Below are positions 48,096 to 60,578 of a DNA stretch of 64,000 nucleotides, piece after piece. The DNA is from Vandiemenella viatica (Eukaryota; Arthropoda; Insecta; Orthoptera; Morabidae): contig JARYHS010009186.1 in assembly GCA_031002005.1 (NCBI GenBank), forward strand, positions 256,771,199 through 256,835,198. The letters run 5' to 3'. The notes under the pieces were generated by a model. It was not told the origin of the DNA. It ran no database searches and saw nothing but the letters and a program-made list of their open reading frames with translations. Positions within the stretch are counted from its first letter, which is position 1. Each line of letters begins with the position of its first letter. Made by a program: the position numbers and the translations under genes.

Positions 48096-50690
48096 TTAAT
48101 AAAATTATTCTTATGAAAATAAAAAAATAAGTTACTGTAAGTTTTTGTCATATTTAATTTAAAAGTTCTAATTAAAAACAGAGTTCTTATCTGTATATAG
48201 TTTTTTTAAAACCTTACAAATAGCTTCACATATTTCTGGTATTGTTTGCTACAGTTATTGTGCAGATATAGCATTGCTAAACTTGAGATTAGCGTACATT
48301 CTACTCGTTGCTAAATACTTAAAAAGTTGCTATTAATAGTTCCTCCTCAGTTACATACGGTATCTTCTCATGATGGAAACTTGCCTTGTGATCAGAGGTT
48401 TCACTAAATTTAACAGCTCGGTGAATCATCAGTGTCGAGTTCTCCAATTTCATTTGGCTAAATTCATTCCTTTTCTTAAGCCATCCTTAGACATTGATCT
48501 TTTGTTTTCTTAATTAATAGTTAACGCCAAAACAAGTGCATTTGTTCGTTGTTTCGATAAAACCGTCAAGTCACCGTGCGTCCGTGATGACTGTGTCAAG
48601 AAGATTGCAGATCAGGAATCATGTAGATGCGAGACCCGATTTTATGGCCGATATGGTCAGGCTGACCAAATCATGTCGTCTGTAGGGGGCTTTAACCTGT
48701 TACTTCTTATCCTTCAGGCCTGGTTCGTAATATGATTACGGTCATCAGTTTGCTTGTATAGTTACACCACAAGAGATAAACGTCACAGCTAAAAACCATT
48801 TGATATATTCTTTCAAGTCTTTGAATTTAAACCAATATCAGATTACATTTTGCACTTCCTAAGATTGTATTGGACCACAAAATCCTGGATTGAAGACTGC
48901 AAGAAAACGCAACAAAATCCACATTCACGCTATAAATTCTTGAATAAATTTACCAAGTCTCCCAAAACATTGGCAAATCTTTAAAACACACGAAGTCCCT
49001 CCTCACTAAAGACACCGAGATAAATTTCAAAGATCTTCTAAAGACCAAACTGCGAACAAGCAGAAAGTTCCAAAAGTTATATGATGAAAAATTTGCAAAG
49101 TTCTTACTTCCATATCAGAAAACGAAGTGTCGCGTAAGGGTTTCCTTGATCGACTGACATCTGGGTGGAAAAATAGTGGATTTAAGTACAGTTTTCTGAT
49201 GGAATCCTTGCTCCTTGTTTTTATTAAGAACGTACTGAAACGTTGCTATTTTGTATATTGGTTTATATTAAGAACTTCAGTTTATGACATTTCTTCCTAA
49301 GCCTCTTTGTTTAGCAGTTATAATTTCTGAAATGTAAGGGATTATTAATTTACTTATTTCTTTGTATTTTTAAAGGTAATTAATCGCCTACGAAAGTACT
49401 TACATCAACGAATACCTCTTAATTTCTTCTTTAATTTTACCTATGTCTCGGTTCTGCGGCTGCAATCTTTCATTTACAGAAATTACGTTTTAGTTTTCGG
49501 AATTCTTGAACTTCATAAAATCGTATCTCCCTTATTTTTTTTATAGTTTTAAGTGAAATTTGTAGTATTCATCTTAGAATATAATTCTCTATTTAATTAT
49601 TCATATCCCCCTTTCAACAAATTCCGATTTCTTTTTGACTCTTGTCAAGGTCACATTTAAAGTTGCCGTAAACACCGATATCCAGTTTTTCACCCTTCAA
49701 ACTAAATTTTAGCTCCAAACTGTTTCTGTATTATTGCTTTATCAAACTTTAGCTGTTATTTGGTTATATTTTCCACCTTCTATTTTATTTACGCAGCTTT
49801 ATTTATTTATCCCTTAAAAAATTATTCTTTATTTACAAGCTGTAATTTTTGCCAGGAAGTCTTCCTAGGTGCTGACAATACTTTACCATCGTTCAATTCT
49901 GTTTACCTATCTGAATAAAGGTAATTTCTTTCATGCGGTTGAACAAGCGTTAAAATTCCATTATCTTCTTAAATAATATTTTCTGACCATAGAAATACTA
50001 CTTTAAAATGTTTATTTTTAACTGCACCATCTGAGAAAATGTTAGTGACGTTTTTCATATTATTTAGTTTTAAATATTAAATTTTTACTTACAAAATACT
50101 GGTCAGATTTTGACTTTAAGTGTCCTTTAAAATCCTGCTGGACACCAGGAAGGATTTCATTGCATCATTACGCCGGGAAAGTCTTCAATTATATCATGTT
50201 TATGCCTAATCCTATGGGATTTAAGAAGCTTATTCTTATATTATAAAATCATACACAGACATTTTAGAGTTTCACACACTAACCCATAATATACGCAGAA
50301 AAAATAAGTTGAGGTATAATTCACTTGAATAAGGTCCGAATGAGAGGATGTAATAAATTCTGGCCATCACCGTAAGCCTTACTGAGACATCAAGCTGCAC
50401 TGGTTAAACGTGTACTGAGAAACAGCTTTTAATCATATATTTCCAGTCGATTCCCACCATTAAAAACGTCATCTGTACATCTCATTTGACAGGACAGTCA
50501 TCGAGAGTAGTAAAAACCTGAAAATTCTGTATTGCTAGGTTCTGCTCCGCACACATTCAAACTGAAGTTTGTCTGCTTACACCAGATGCAACTCAACTAT
50601 AAGCATTCTAACTCTAGTTTGTATGCTCACACCAGATGTAGGGTGACCATTCATACAGACAAATGGTACACCCATCAAAGATCCAACAAT
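48096..50690. other. AT-rich stretch, nothing recognised
   Basis: No gene, RNA or transposon end that I can support over 2.6 kb. Reading frames are short and without family similarity. Confidence 0.5.
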
Positions 50691-51373
50691 GACACACATA
50701 CAGATGGAGGACAAAATAATACGAACACCTGTCAAAAAGTATGACGTATTTCATACCTGCAGTACAGCCGCGTCACCTGCAACAGCAGTCTGCCACCTAG
50801 TGAGCGTGAAGAGGAAGGTATCAGTCTCTCAACAGCAGTCACCTGCGTTGCATGCGTCTATCGAACTGTCTGTGGTAAGTTGAAATGTCAGACCTGTCAG
50901 AATTCCAAAGAGGAATGATTGTCGGAGCGCGTTTAAAGGTGCCTGTAGACGATCAAATTTATTTGACAAATTTGTTGGTCAAACATCACGTTTTCATCAA
51001 ACAACAGAGCAAACGCTCAAACCTGAGATCAAACAAATTTGTCAAACTTGCCTTTAGTTTCGATTGTTGCCTTGTCGGAACGTGACGCGCGCCGCAATGA
51101 GGAATAAAGACAACGCATTTTTAGCGTTGACTCTAGCACTGTGTGTTAAGAAAAAAAAGTAGAGGTTGGTTAAGAGAATGATTGAAATTAAGAGAGAGAG
51201 ATATACACATGAAAATTTATTACAAGGAATATCGCACAAGGAACCAGATGATTACAATAAATTCCTCATGGAACATAAAACGTTTGAATGATTATAGCCA
51301 GTGCAAATTATGAATTTCTTACGGCTGATGTCGGTACAAATTTCAGAGGATTAAAAATACAACATTTTGGAAT

Positions 51374-51599
51374 TTGTTTGAAAATAATCAGTTGCAGATT
51401 CTAGATCCAGATGAATTGCCGTATACTAATTTTAAAAAAATGCCCCCCGTATTTGTAGGAGATGAAGCTTTGCAGCTGCTACCAAGTTTTATGAAACCTT
51501 ACAATAAACAAGTGTTAAATGATAACAGAAGAATTTTCAATATCGTTTATCTCGCGCAGGTTATTGAAAAAGTATTTGGCATTCTCGCATGTAATTTTA

Positions 51600-51601
<2 letters not shown>
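51374..51601 (+). pseudogene. Harbinger (HARBI1-like) transposase nuclease remnant
   Basis: VFVGDEALQLLPSFMKPYNKQ and RRIFN...VIEKVFGILACNF match the C-terminal part of the DDE_4 nuclease. Upstream frames (51170-51290) contain RERYTHENLLQGISHKEPDD, like the N-terminal region of the family. The middle with the other catalytic Asp residues is absent. Confidence 0.7.
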
Positions 51602-51656
<55 letters not shown>

Positions 51657-51824
51657 CATCCACATAATTATCTCTAACAAAAGCAAGAAGTTATGGCGTG
51701 TTGTCATTTACACAATTTACTTACTAATGGGGAAAAAATACATCCGACATGGAGGATGGTGTTATGGGGACTATTATACAGGGTTCTTGGAGAAATGAGC
51801 CAAACCAGATGCTAATATTTAATA

Positions 51825-51950
51825 AAATTGCAATGGAGCCCACGCTCCGGTGATAATTTCCCTAAACACCCATCTTCCCCCGTTTCTGCACCCTCCTACA
51901 TTTGTCCTCTACAAATTTTAACTTTAAATTCTTTCAACTTTTTGATAAAT
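51825..51950 (-). mobile_element. LINE family B tail inserted in the Harbinger element
   Basis: About 120 bases match the extreme 3' end of the LINE at 30498-30600 (cgctccggtg, then tttccctaa and ctacatttg). This is a third nesting level within the Tc1 element. Confidence 0.75.
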
Positions 51951-53009
51951 AGGGCTAAATATTGAAATTATTCGTTTCTTTAGATTTTATTTTTATAGCA
52001 CCGGCAGATCGCGAGATATGGACATAAACTGTAAAAGGAATCCTTCGTCAGATAAATTATGTCCACTCAGCCAATTATCATTCCTGCTGTTGTCACTTGG
52101 CGATCGGCGATGCGTCTTCCATGGTCACTAAGCCATAAATGAAATAATGTTTGACAAACACCACCGTACACCTTCAAACTTATTTGACAAACACGCCGTC
52201 AATCAAAATTTCCATCAAACACGTCAATTGTTTGACAAACGCGTCAAACAATGCCGCAGACTCTCAAATAATTTGACAAACACTTAAAGTTTGACAAACA
52301 ATTTGATCGTCTACGTGCCGCTTAAGTGGAGCATCGGTTACGGAAACATCAAACCTTTTGGGGCTTGCAAGGAGTACGGTATCAACCGCTATTACAGCGT
52401 ACACGAAAGAGGGTAAGACGGCGTCTTCAAAGCACAACAGTGACCGAAAGTCAAAACTTACTGATAGGGATATACGGGTATAAAAGCGCATAGTAGCCCG
52501 AAAACACAAGCAATCGTTAGCCGAGATAACATCCAAAATGAACAGTCATCTCCAGGACCCCGTTTCAACAGAAACTGTCAAAAGGGAACTTCATGCTGCG
52601 AACATTTATGGCGGAGTGGCAATTCGTAAACCCTTGGTGACAGCAATTAATGCTTTCAAGCGACGCTAGTGGTGCAGAGATCACGAAGGCTGGTCCCTAC
52701 AACAGTGGCAACAGGGAATATGGTCAGATGAATCGTCATTCACCCTTTTTCAGACGACCGGACACGTTTATGTCTGGAGAACGCGCAGAGAAGCGTTTTA
52801 TCCTGAATGCCTCTTGCCGACTTTGAAGCATGGGGGTGCAGGAGGAATGGCTTAATATACCTTTAAATATTGTCCATGACCTTTATGCATCTATCCCACG
52901 TCCATTAAATCTGTACTTCAGTCAAAGGGTGGTCCAACCCCCTATTAATAAAGATTTTCCATTATTTCACAGGCGTTTGTATTATTTTGTCCTCCCCCCT
53001 GTACATCAA

Positions 53010-53640
53010 CATAATACACACCGAAACTGCAACAAGAATTGATTACTCTTTTACTCAAATAAATGCTTGAAAAAGGTGATATGCTGGGATACAATTTGTA
53101 ATACTCGACTCAAACTGATGATTTTCCCTTTTATATCGTGTTTGGCAGCAGCATCATTTCTTATTCCCAAAGCTAGCACTTGAAATACTATATTCAGCAA
53201 TTACAAGGCTCTGCTGTTATTTTACATTTTCATAGTTGCAACTTTCAAGTATCAAAGACGTTTCAGAGGAAACTCGCTAAGTGTGTAATGTTTCCAATTC
53301 TAAGAGGCGCTGAAGGAGAGAGTGTACGTCCCTCAATGTAAAATTATGGTAAAGCCCACACAGGCAGCAAAGCTACCTCACTCCAGACCCGCCGCTAGTG
53401 TTTGAACGCCCGTTTGCAATACCGATTATGCCGCCTACTGTCTAACTACAGCCAGTGGTGCATCTAGGAGTTTTCCGAAACTGGTCAAATACTACGAGAT
53501 TGCCGGCCGCCTGAAGCAGCAGTTGAGCTATATAAAAGTCGCCCCCCGATACTTAAGTTTCGTCGCGGCGACAATGGAGTGGCAACTATCGCGGGGCGGC
53601 GACAGTCGATCACTCGAAGTGCCGCTCGCGTGCTGTGGGC
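53010..53640. other. Unclassified stretch, GC-rich at 53380-53640
   Basis: The right half is rich in G+C with a tataaaag at 53531-53538. No coding frame is supported, so I do not call a promoter. Confidence 0.4.
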
Positions 53641-53646
53641 GCCCGC

Positions 53647-54368
53647 TTATGCCCCGTTGACACGGTGAGAGTTGACTGGAACGAGTTTACCGTCTTGCTG
53701 CGCGCGCAGCACTGGATAGTCCAATCTCCTCAGGTACAAGACAGATGACTAAGGATAGTGGAGTCGGCTCACGACCAACTTTCGGCGTGCGAGTTCAACA
53801 ATCAAGATGGCGACAACTAACAAGTCGCGTAAGCGGAGTGAAGCAGAGGCATTAAAATCTTTAGAACTGCATAAAAGTGAGGAAATTCCGTGAAATTTTA
53901 AGAATAAAAATTATAAGAACAAGGATTTTAGAGACTATCAAAAAATTGCTTCATAGCGGTATAATTTTTTATGTATTGGAAAAAATATTTCACAACAGCT
54001 CTTCAAATTGAGATACAGTTAGTCTTAAATGATGCAACTCTATATTTCCACTTGCAATTTTATTTTATAAAAAAGGTGCCCAGTTATTTAAAGCATTTCT
54101 TTTTAATATCCATTCTTTTAATGTCTTATTTTATTATTCTTCATACAATTCAACATTACAATCAACAAATTAGTTATGATGTTAATTCCTTTCTTTAATA
54201 TGGACATACTATTTTCAACAAGATCACAATGTAAGAGTAGAGAACTGTCATCACAGTGGACAGTCTTCAAATTAATAGCATGCTAGTCCACTCTCTTACC
54301 CCCACCACTGACGGATGGTCTGGTCAACTGTCGTTCCAGTCAACTCGCATTGTGTAAATGCAGCCTTA
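53647..54368. mobile_element. PIF/Harbinger-type MITE, 716 bp
   Basis: The 34-base tips align without gaps, sharing gagttgactggaacg in inverse orientation. TTA flanks both sides (53647-53649 and 54366-54368). The 3-base TTA duplication fits PIF/Harbinger. A short frame MATTNKSRKRSEAEALKS (53808) may be a scrap of the accessory or transposase protein. The rest is AT-rich. Confidence 0.78.
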
Positions 54369-54644
54369 TGGCGGGCCTGCCTCACACTCCCCTTAACACG
54401 TCTTCTGAAATTCTTCCTTGCTACCATTTACCATTTAATTTATTTTTATAAAAATTCAGCAAAATACTAATTTATTTGCCTTTGAAGGATTCACAAATTT
54501 TTATATAAGCATCATACAAATATTTGAAACAAACTGCTTCCACACCAGGTACAACTTATTTGAAACCAATGCTCCATCTAAAGTCAGCTTGCTAGGTCTT
54601 TTGTAGTTTTGATGGGGGAACGGATGTTTTGCCATCTATCTCTG

Positions 54645-54675
<31 letters not shown>

Positions 54676-54699
54676 GTGAAATCTGTAGTTTATGATGTG

Positions 54700-56560
54700 G
54701 ATATTGGGGACTGTTCCAGCATTCCCCTAGGCCAAGGGTTGCCAATTGTTTAGCCTCCTGGACCGCTTTGTGGAAGTGGAGTTTAGCTGAGAGCTGCATC
54801 TTTTAAAAAGATTGCATCAATTAGTTAAAATTGTATTTCAGAAAAGGTATAAACTGTACCATAAAAATCAATAACTATAAATAAAACAGTGGCAGTTTTA
54901 TTCAATTTATTTATCTTAGCAATTCCATATCATCTACAGCTGCAAGCACATTTAATTTTACAATCAGTTTAATGGGACTAATGTACCCATCACATTTTTC
55001 TACATTTTTGTTTTGAAATCAGGTGTGAGACTGCTTGTTGGTATCACAGCTTGCAAGTTTATGCCTATCAAAAATCATCTATATTTACTCTTGTGATCTT
55101 CAAGTGAGAAAAACTTTGCTCACAAGTATCTGTAGACCCAAATATAGATAATATTTTCCCAGCATCAAAACTGAAAATTTTTCACCAAACAAAGATTTGA
55201 AAAGACAACGAATGTAATTAAACATTTCTTTCATGCTAAAATCTGACTGTATATCAATAAGATCAAGCTGCACCTTTGGGTACTGTGGCAGTATCAGAAA
55301 TGATGGAATTTAACTTAGGCTCAGTTTTCTTAAGGTCTTTAAGTCTTATGACCTCATCTTCCAAACTCTGCAAATGATCTATAATCTTAGCAGAAACACA
55401 TTCAGGCACTTTCTGTATTCCTAACAAAGGGAAATGACAAAAATTACCTTTATGTGCTTGCAAATAGAACTAGTGGAGACTTCAGTGCAGACCTAGTTTT
55501 GTTTTGAATTATTTTACAAGCTTCTACATTTCATGTGCAAAAAAACCCCTTTCTCACAATCAGCAACGTTAGATAAATCTTCATTAAATTTATCAAATAT
55601 ATCAGCTACAAACATCACATATCCTGTTTTTGTAACAAAATCAGATATCTGCTTCATCTCCAGAAATAAGAGAATTTCATTCAAAAACATCCAGCCTCTA
55701 TCACTTTTCTCAAGCTCAACGATTTCACACTGTTGCGGTAAATTACGTCTTTATACCTCCACATTCTCAAGAATAGATTAAAACTGTCAGTGGTGGAATG
55801 TCCTTGCTCTGATTGTGTTCATCACACTAACAACAGGAGCTACCACATGCTTGAAGACCAGTACAGCTTTACAAAGGCTCTACTGATGCAAAATGCAATG
55901 AAAAGACAAGAGATCACTGTGTCTTGTGCTTGTAACTTTGATTTTTAAAAGCCTTACCACACCTTTGTTTTATCCAATGAAAGCTCTAGCACCATCTATT
56001 GCAATGTTTCACATTTTGTTCCTGGACAAGCTACTTCTCTCCATAAAACTCACAGCACACTCTGGCAAGTCCTGACTAGTGGTTCTATCTCTCATTGAAT
56101 CTAGGCCAAGCAATTCCTCTATGATGACGAAGATGTTATTAATTCCATGGATAAAGAAGAGTAATTGTGCAGTCATCATCACTGCTCTCATCCAGAGCAA
56201 AAACATAAATAAATAAAAATAATATCTTTGCTTGCAGTCTTCAACATTTCTGCGAGTTTGTCACTAATTGAGTCAATGTGAAGCACTCTAGTCCTCGACA
56301 GTGAAATGCTTTCAAATTTTCTTCTAATACCATGACAATATGCTTGCACATTCTACCATACACTGATTGTTTGATAAACTCACCATCCAAAAGAGGTGCA
56401 GCATAGATACCTTGCAGAAAATTATGAGATGAATCATCAATTGTGCAAGGGAAGGAAATCTTTGTTCAAGGCAAATTTTTCTCAATGCATGGCGAGTCAC
56501 AAAATTTTCTTTTTCGTGGGTCACATGTGGCCCAAGAGCCACTATTTGTCCGCCCACGAA
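54700..56560 (-). pseudogene. hAT transposase of the SCAND3/GTF2IRD2 type, decayed
   Basis: Frame-shifted translations on - give HVTHEKENFVTRHALRKICL (56520-56450), AQLLFFIHGINNIFVIIEEL (56180-56120), LLSFHCILHQ (about 55910-55880) and SDFVTKTGYVMFVADIF (55650-55600). These occur in the order of the DUF4371/RNase H-like core of SCAND3-type domesticated and transposon hAT proteins. Many stops. A possible tip, ccaagggttgccaattg, is at about 54732-54748, near the left edge. The right end is not found. A T run lies at 54650-54675. Confidence 0.65.
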
Positions 56561-56968
56561 CTAAGCAAAAAATATTTAAAAACTGCAATCGGGATAGCAG
56601 TTACGCTGGACCCGGGATTTGAATGTAGGTGCTTTGTACCTACCCAATCCAGTGTAGTAATACCTTTATGCACATAGCCACACTAGAGGGTACATATTTT
56701 ATCCTGTCAGAAAATACAGGTGCCAGCAAATATGATGAATAATGGCATGTATTTTAATGGCATCTCCATGTATAGAAATTTAATGAGTATCTTTGAACAG
56801 GTTGGGCACACTGATTTTTCTCCAGACAACAGAAATGCTCATCACATGGCTGAAAAAGGAGTACATTTTGCGAGTACCTCCATCAGTTGTGACATTTTCA
56901 TGACTTGGCATTGTGATCACTGCCAAAAATTAACCAACAATAAAAATGTACCGTAACTGATGTATAGT
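56561..56968. other. Short unclassified stretch
   Basis: Nothing recognised between the decayed hAT gene and the piggyBac element. Confidence 0.5.
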
Positions 56969-59463
56969 TTAACCCTGCAGTGGTCACACTCTGAAAAGTT
57001 TCGTAAGTGGTCGTGTGGATTACATATGTATGCCATTTTTAAACTAAAAATAATACGTCATTTATTTTCCAAATATCATTTGTTTATTTTTTAATGTTTA
57101 ATTGAGATATCTTTTATTGAAAATAATCAAAAATAGACTTGCATCCTTATTGTCTTAAACAATTAACAGAAATAGAAATTGTCGATTATTTTGTACCAAA
57201 AATCACACATTTCACTTTGACTTCGATTTAAAAAAAAAAAATCTTAATTTTACTAACTTAATTGCTGTTTTCTGAGCAAGACAGGCATATGATCTTGGAA
57301 TGATCCGGAAAAATAATTTTTTTGCACGCACTACACACTTTTCTTGTGCTTCGATTATGTGCTTTTCCGCAGTCATGACAACGCCCCACGAAACTACTCT
57401 GTGTCGATTCTGAGGATGATGGCTGGATTTGTACTTGAGGGATCCCAATGAAGTCTTTGATTTTTAGAGACAAAGTAGTAGGCAAACTTTTACTCTCCAA
57501 TCTCTGGCAAGCCAGTGGTTTCATCAAAGCCAGAGATAGATCAATGATGAAGTCTTGCCGCTGAACCGCATTGTAATTTTTGTTTGCTGTGTATATGCAT
57601 AATTCATTGAAGGTACCAAGATTTAGCAGATCAAAGAAGGCCATGAGAGGCCATCTCCTCGAATTCCTGAACACATCATATAGCGAGCACATCTTGTCCA
57701 CCATATCCACGCCATTTTTTGTACGATTATAATAAGTTATCATTTCAGGCTTTTGTTGGTCGCCGGAATCTGCATCAATTGAAACATCATGCATTATCAA
57801 CATTAAAATCACCACTTTATTAGGCTTTTGTACATAAGACAGGAGTGAACAAGGTGCGTGGAAACCAAATTTTGACGAGCACAGTGGATTTCCTCTCGTC
57901 ACACGAAATTCCCTTGGTACTTCTCTTTTGTCTTTCCGAACCGTGGCAACCATTGTTGTTTTGTTTTCAAACAGTTGTTTGGCAACTCGTAGTGACGAGA
58001 ACCAGTTGTTCATTGTTATATTGATATTTTTTCTGAATACAGGATGAACTACTCTCATTACCACATTGCTACTTTCATTGCTCAAGCGAAATGGTCCCTC
58101 AGGTTGTTGCCCTGCATAAATTTCCAAGTTGAATGTATATGGGTAGTGAACATGTACAAGAGCAAACACTTTCAGTCCATATTTGGCAGGTTTGATTGGA
58201 ATATACTATATAATGAACAGCGTCCTCTGAAGGCCGACAGTTGTTCGTCCAAAGTCATTTCAGCGCTTGGGACAAAATACTGCTGAAAATTCTTCAGAAT
58301 CAAATAAAAAATTTCCCCGTATTGGGGCTAGTTTGTCAATAGTTGCCGGCACATGGCGGTCTTCAATATAAAAGTTCTGGCCAGAAACTTAAATCTTTGC
58401 TCTGACGTAGTCAAATATATTGAGTCAATTCCTGTATGTTTTATGTGCGCGAATATTTTACCAGTACTCGAACGACTAACTTTCAATATACCGGCCATCA
58501 ACAAAATCCCTGTAAATCCCTTTATTTCAGTTGTATCTGTTGTTTTAGCATCCCATCTCTAAAGTATTTACTCTTGATATAATTAATTTTTATATTACTA
58601 TATTTAGTAATGAGATCAATTATGCGATGTTGTTGCAGGCCATGTTTCCACAGTTGCTTAATTAATTACTAGTTGAAATAAACTAAACAGTTGCATTGGC
58701 GTGTTCTTTCAACTAGTAATTAAGATCAATTATATTCTCATAAAAAAAGAGAAATGCACTCTTCAGGACTATCTTTCTGACAAGCAATTCCTTTGGGTAC
58801 TGGAGCCACAAATACAATGTTATGGCTCCTAGTCTTTCCTCTATTCGAAGGAGCAGTCTTTGACCAAATGGTGCTATCCACACCTAGTTAAAAGTCATCA
58901 CGACTCCTTTGCTGGGGTGGATCAGGAGATTCAGATTCTGAACCAGCATTCTCACATGAAATCTCTTCCTCCTCCACCAACAGACTGATGGTACTGCTCT
59001 CAAGAAAGTCTTCTTCTTCATTAGAGCTCATCATAAATTTGATTCTCAGTCTCCTGCAGCCAAGCTTCTATTTGAGCTGCTTGTCTATCCATAATTTTTC
59101 TAAAATTACATAAATTATGCTATAATCTTAAATATTTACACACCATAAATCAATTATTAGCAATTAAAATACTTTTTTTAACAAACAAAAATGTAAAAAT
59201 TAATAAGTTAAGAAAAAGGGATGTCAAAAACACTTACGAAATTGGTCGCCCAGATTACAGGGGTAGACCAGAGAATTTGCGGAGCTCCTGTGATGCAACC
59301 AAGCACGACCGACATTCGGGTAACACTGAGGGGGTCCATCAGTTGTCAAACAACAAATACACGGAGGATCAAAGCATTGGTGTTACAAGGTTTTTTTTTT
59401 TGTAATAAATGATTTCACTCCAGTGGATTACATATCTAATCCGCGTGACCACTGAAGGGCTAA
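56969..59463 (-). mobile_element. piggyBac element with both ends, 2487 bp
   Basis: The left tip ccctgcagtggtcac (56973-56987) and the inverse of ccctTcagtggtcac at the right (59445-59459) are inverted repeats. The left flank is TTAA; the right is CTAA, a one-base decay of the expected TTAA. Both ends also hold a ggatta..atatgtaatcc-like inner repeat. The transposase lies on -. A small foldback (attaattactagttgaaa and its inverse) sits at about 58650-58730. Confidence 0.9.
57258..59092 (-). pseudogene. piggyBac transposase, inactivated
   Basis: DDD-class transposase of the PGBD type. It starts MDRQAAQIEAWLQETENQIY (59092), then an acidic N-terminus, broken by stops. DEQLSAFRGRC (about 58255-58225) holds the first catalytic Asp. 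A frameshift near 58200-58215 precedes the long open part (58169-57258). There ALVHVHYPY has His where the second catalytic Asp stands in active members. The third Asp is in NGVDMVDKMCSLYDVF. The C-terminus is the Cys-rich RING-like domain CHDCGKAHNR...CSACKK...CLSC. Dead by frameshift, stops and a lost Asp, though the distal half is unbroken for 303 codons. Confidence 0.88.
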
Positions 59464-59559
59464 TTACTATTGGCAACTGTTGCAAGTGAGCATGAAATTT
59501 CTACATTTCTGTTAAAATTAATTCTACTATACACTATATTTTGGAGTGGAAAGATAAAT

Positions 59560-60300
59560 TATATCAAAGACTTGTCAAAGTTGAAGGGAGTAGGGCAACA
59601 CCAATATATATAAAACTAAGGAAGGATAGTGAAATATGACCCAACACTTACCATAGATGAAGGCGGCTGGGAACGACAAACAAAAAAGAACGAACACAAG
59701 AAAAACACAATATTTCGGCGTACAGCCTTATTCTTGGGGAAGTGAGACACCAGGTAGATCCAGACATGTACACAATAATGGCCGTCTGGTGAAATATATA
59801 TATTAGACATTGGGATAGGAGAAAAACCGCCGCTTACCAAAGATGAGGGCTCCAGTGGCGTCAAAACACGAAAAAACACACAAACACAAATATATATATA
59901 CGTATGGAAAGGGAAATTAACCCATCACTCACAAAAGTTGATGGCTGCAATGAGAGAAAAAACATAAGGTGGACATACAAATACAATATTTCAGTATCAA
60001 TCTTCTTCACGTAATAGAGAAACGAGCCATTTTGTTCAGGATGTGTGTGCACTCAGAACGTTAGTTACCCCATGACTGGCTAGGTAGTGTGAGAAATGGT
60101 GGGAGAACTGCTAAGGAGAAGGGTATCTAGTACCGATGCGAAAAATTACTAGTTAAAATATGTAAGTAGAAAAAAATTAAATTAAAAAGTGATGGGTTAA
60201 GTGGTAGGTTTTTATTGGTGGTTAAGACCAGGGATGTGTCTGATATCCAGGATATTCTGGTATACTAGTTCCCATCTCCGGAGTTCTAACGTAGAACAAA
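59560..60300 (-). mobile_element. Two or three stacked Penelope-like terminal fragments
   Basis: Three copies of the terminal unit follow each other on -: 59600-59800 (half core GAAA 59716-59713 after GGC/GCC), 59800-59890 and 59890-60060 (GUGAAGA 60010-60004, GAAA 59992-59989). At 60200-60300 the reversed sequence corresponds to the endonuclease tail seen at 2500-2570. They lie just past the AHCY stop, so they may be in its 3' transcript. Confidence 0.6.
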
Positions 60301-60446
60301 CTCATGAACATGTAAAAAAAAAAAAGTGTGAAAAGTGAAATGAGGTAAAAAAATTTACACCAAAATCGGAATTTGCAAAACTATATTTATTAAAAAAAAA
60401 CAAGTTTTTGCAGAGATTCTCAGGTACAATATGTCCCAAACAATGA

Positions 60447-60578
60447 TCAGTATCGATAATGATCTGGCTTGAAAGGACCATCAACTGGAATACCCAAATA
60501 CTCTGCCTGCTCTGGTGTGAGTTTTGTCAGCTTCACACCCAAGTGTTCAAGATGTAAAGCTGCTACTTCCTCGTCCAG
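60447..60578 (-). CDS. Ahcy: Ahcy last exon
   Basis: 132 bases, 43 codons plus TGA (60449-60447). It starts [10 protein letters not shown] after acceptor ATTTTTTCAG and ends PFKPDHYRY. Confidence 0.95.
   Translation of the reverse strand: MDEEVAALHLEHLGVKLTKLTPEQAEYLGIPVDGPFKPDHYRY

Larger units (their letters stand above)
50937..52322 (+). mobile_element. PIF/Harbinger element inserted in the Tc1 transposase, TAA duplication
   Basis: Inverted tips share gtagacgatcaaatt. The 3-base duplication TAA (50934-50936 and 52323-52325) is characteristic of PIF/Harbinger. Both ends are crowded with tttgacaaa/c motifs. An internal + frame (51374-51600) reads PPVFVGDEALQLLPSFMKPY and ends EKVFGILACNF, the DDE nuclease region of HARBI1-type transposases with the DEA acidic pair. 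A run of about 49 T follows. Most of the nuclease is missing. Confidence 0.9.
50699..53003 (+). mobile_element. Tc1/mariner element with TA duplication, split by a PIF/Harbinger element
   Basis: The left tip from 50701 contains ggaggacaaaataatac. The right tip is its inverse, ending at 53001. TA flanks both (50699-50700 and 53002-53003). The transposase starts MSDLSEFQRGMIVGARL (50885), is cut by the Harbinger insert, and resumes as SGASVTETSNLLGLA at 52326. The block IWSDESSF follows (about 52715) with the first catalytic Asp. The remaining Asp and Glu blocks are deleted. Dead. Confidence 0.9.

Noticed and set aside
48096..50690. Hidden gene in the long unannotated stretch
   Set aside because: Only short frames, no conserved motif and no paired element ends.
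53531..53538. TATA box and promoter
   Set aside because: An isolated tataaaag in a GC-rich stretch with no supported gene downstream.
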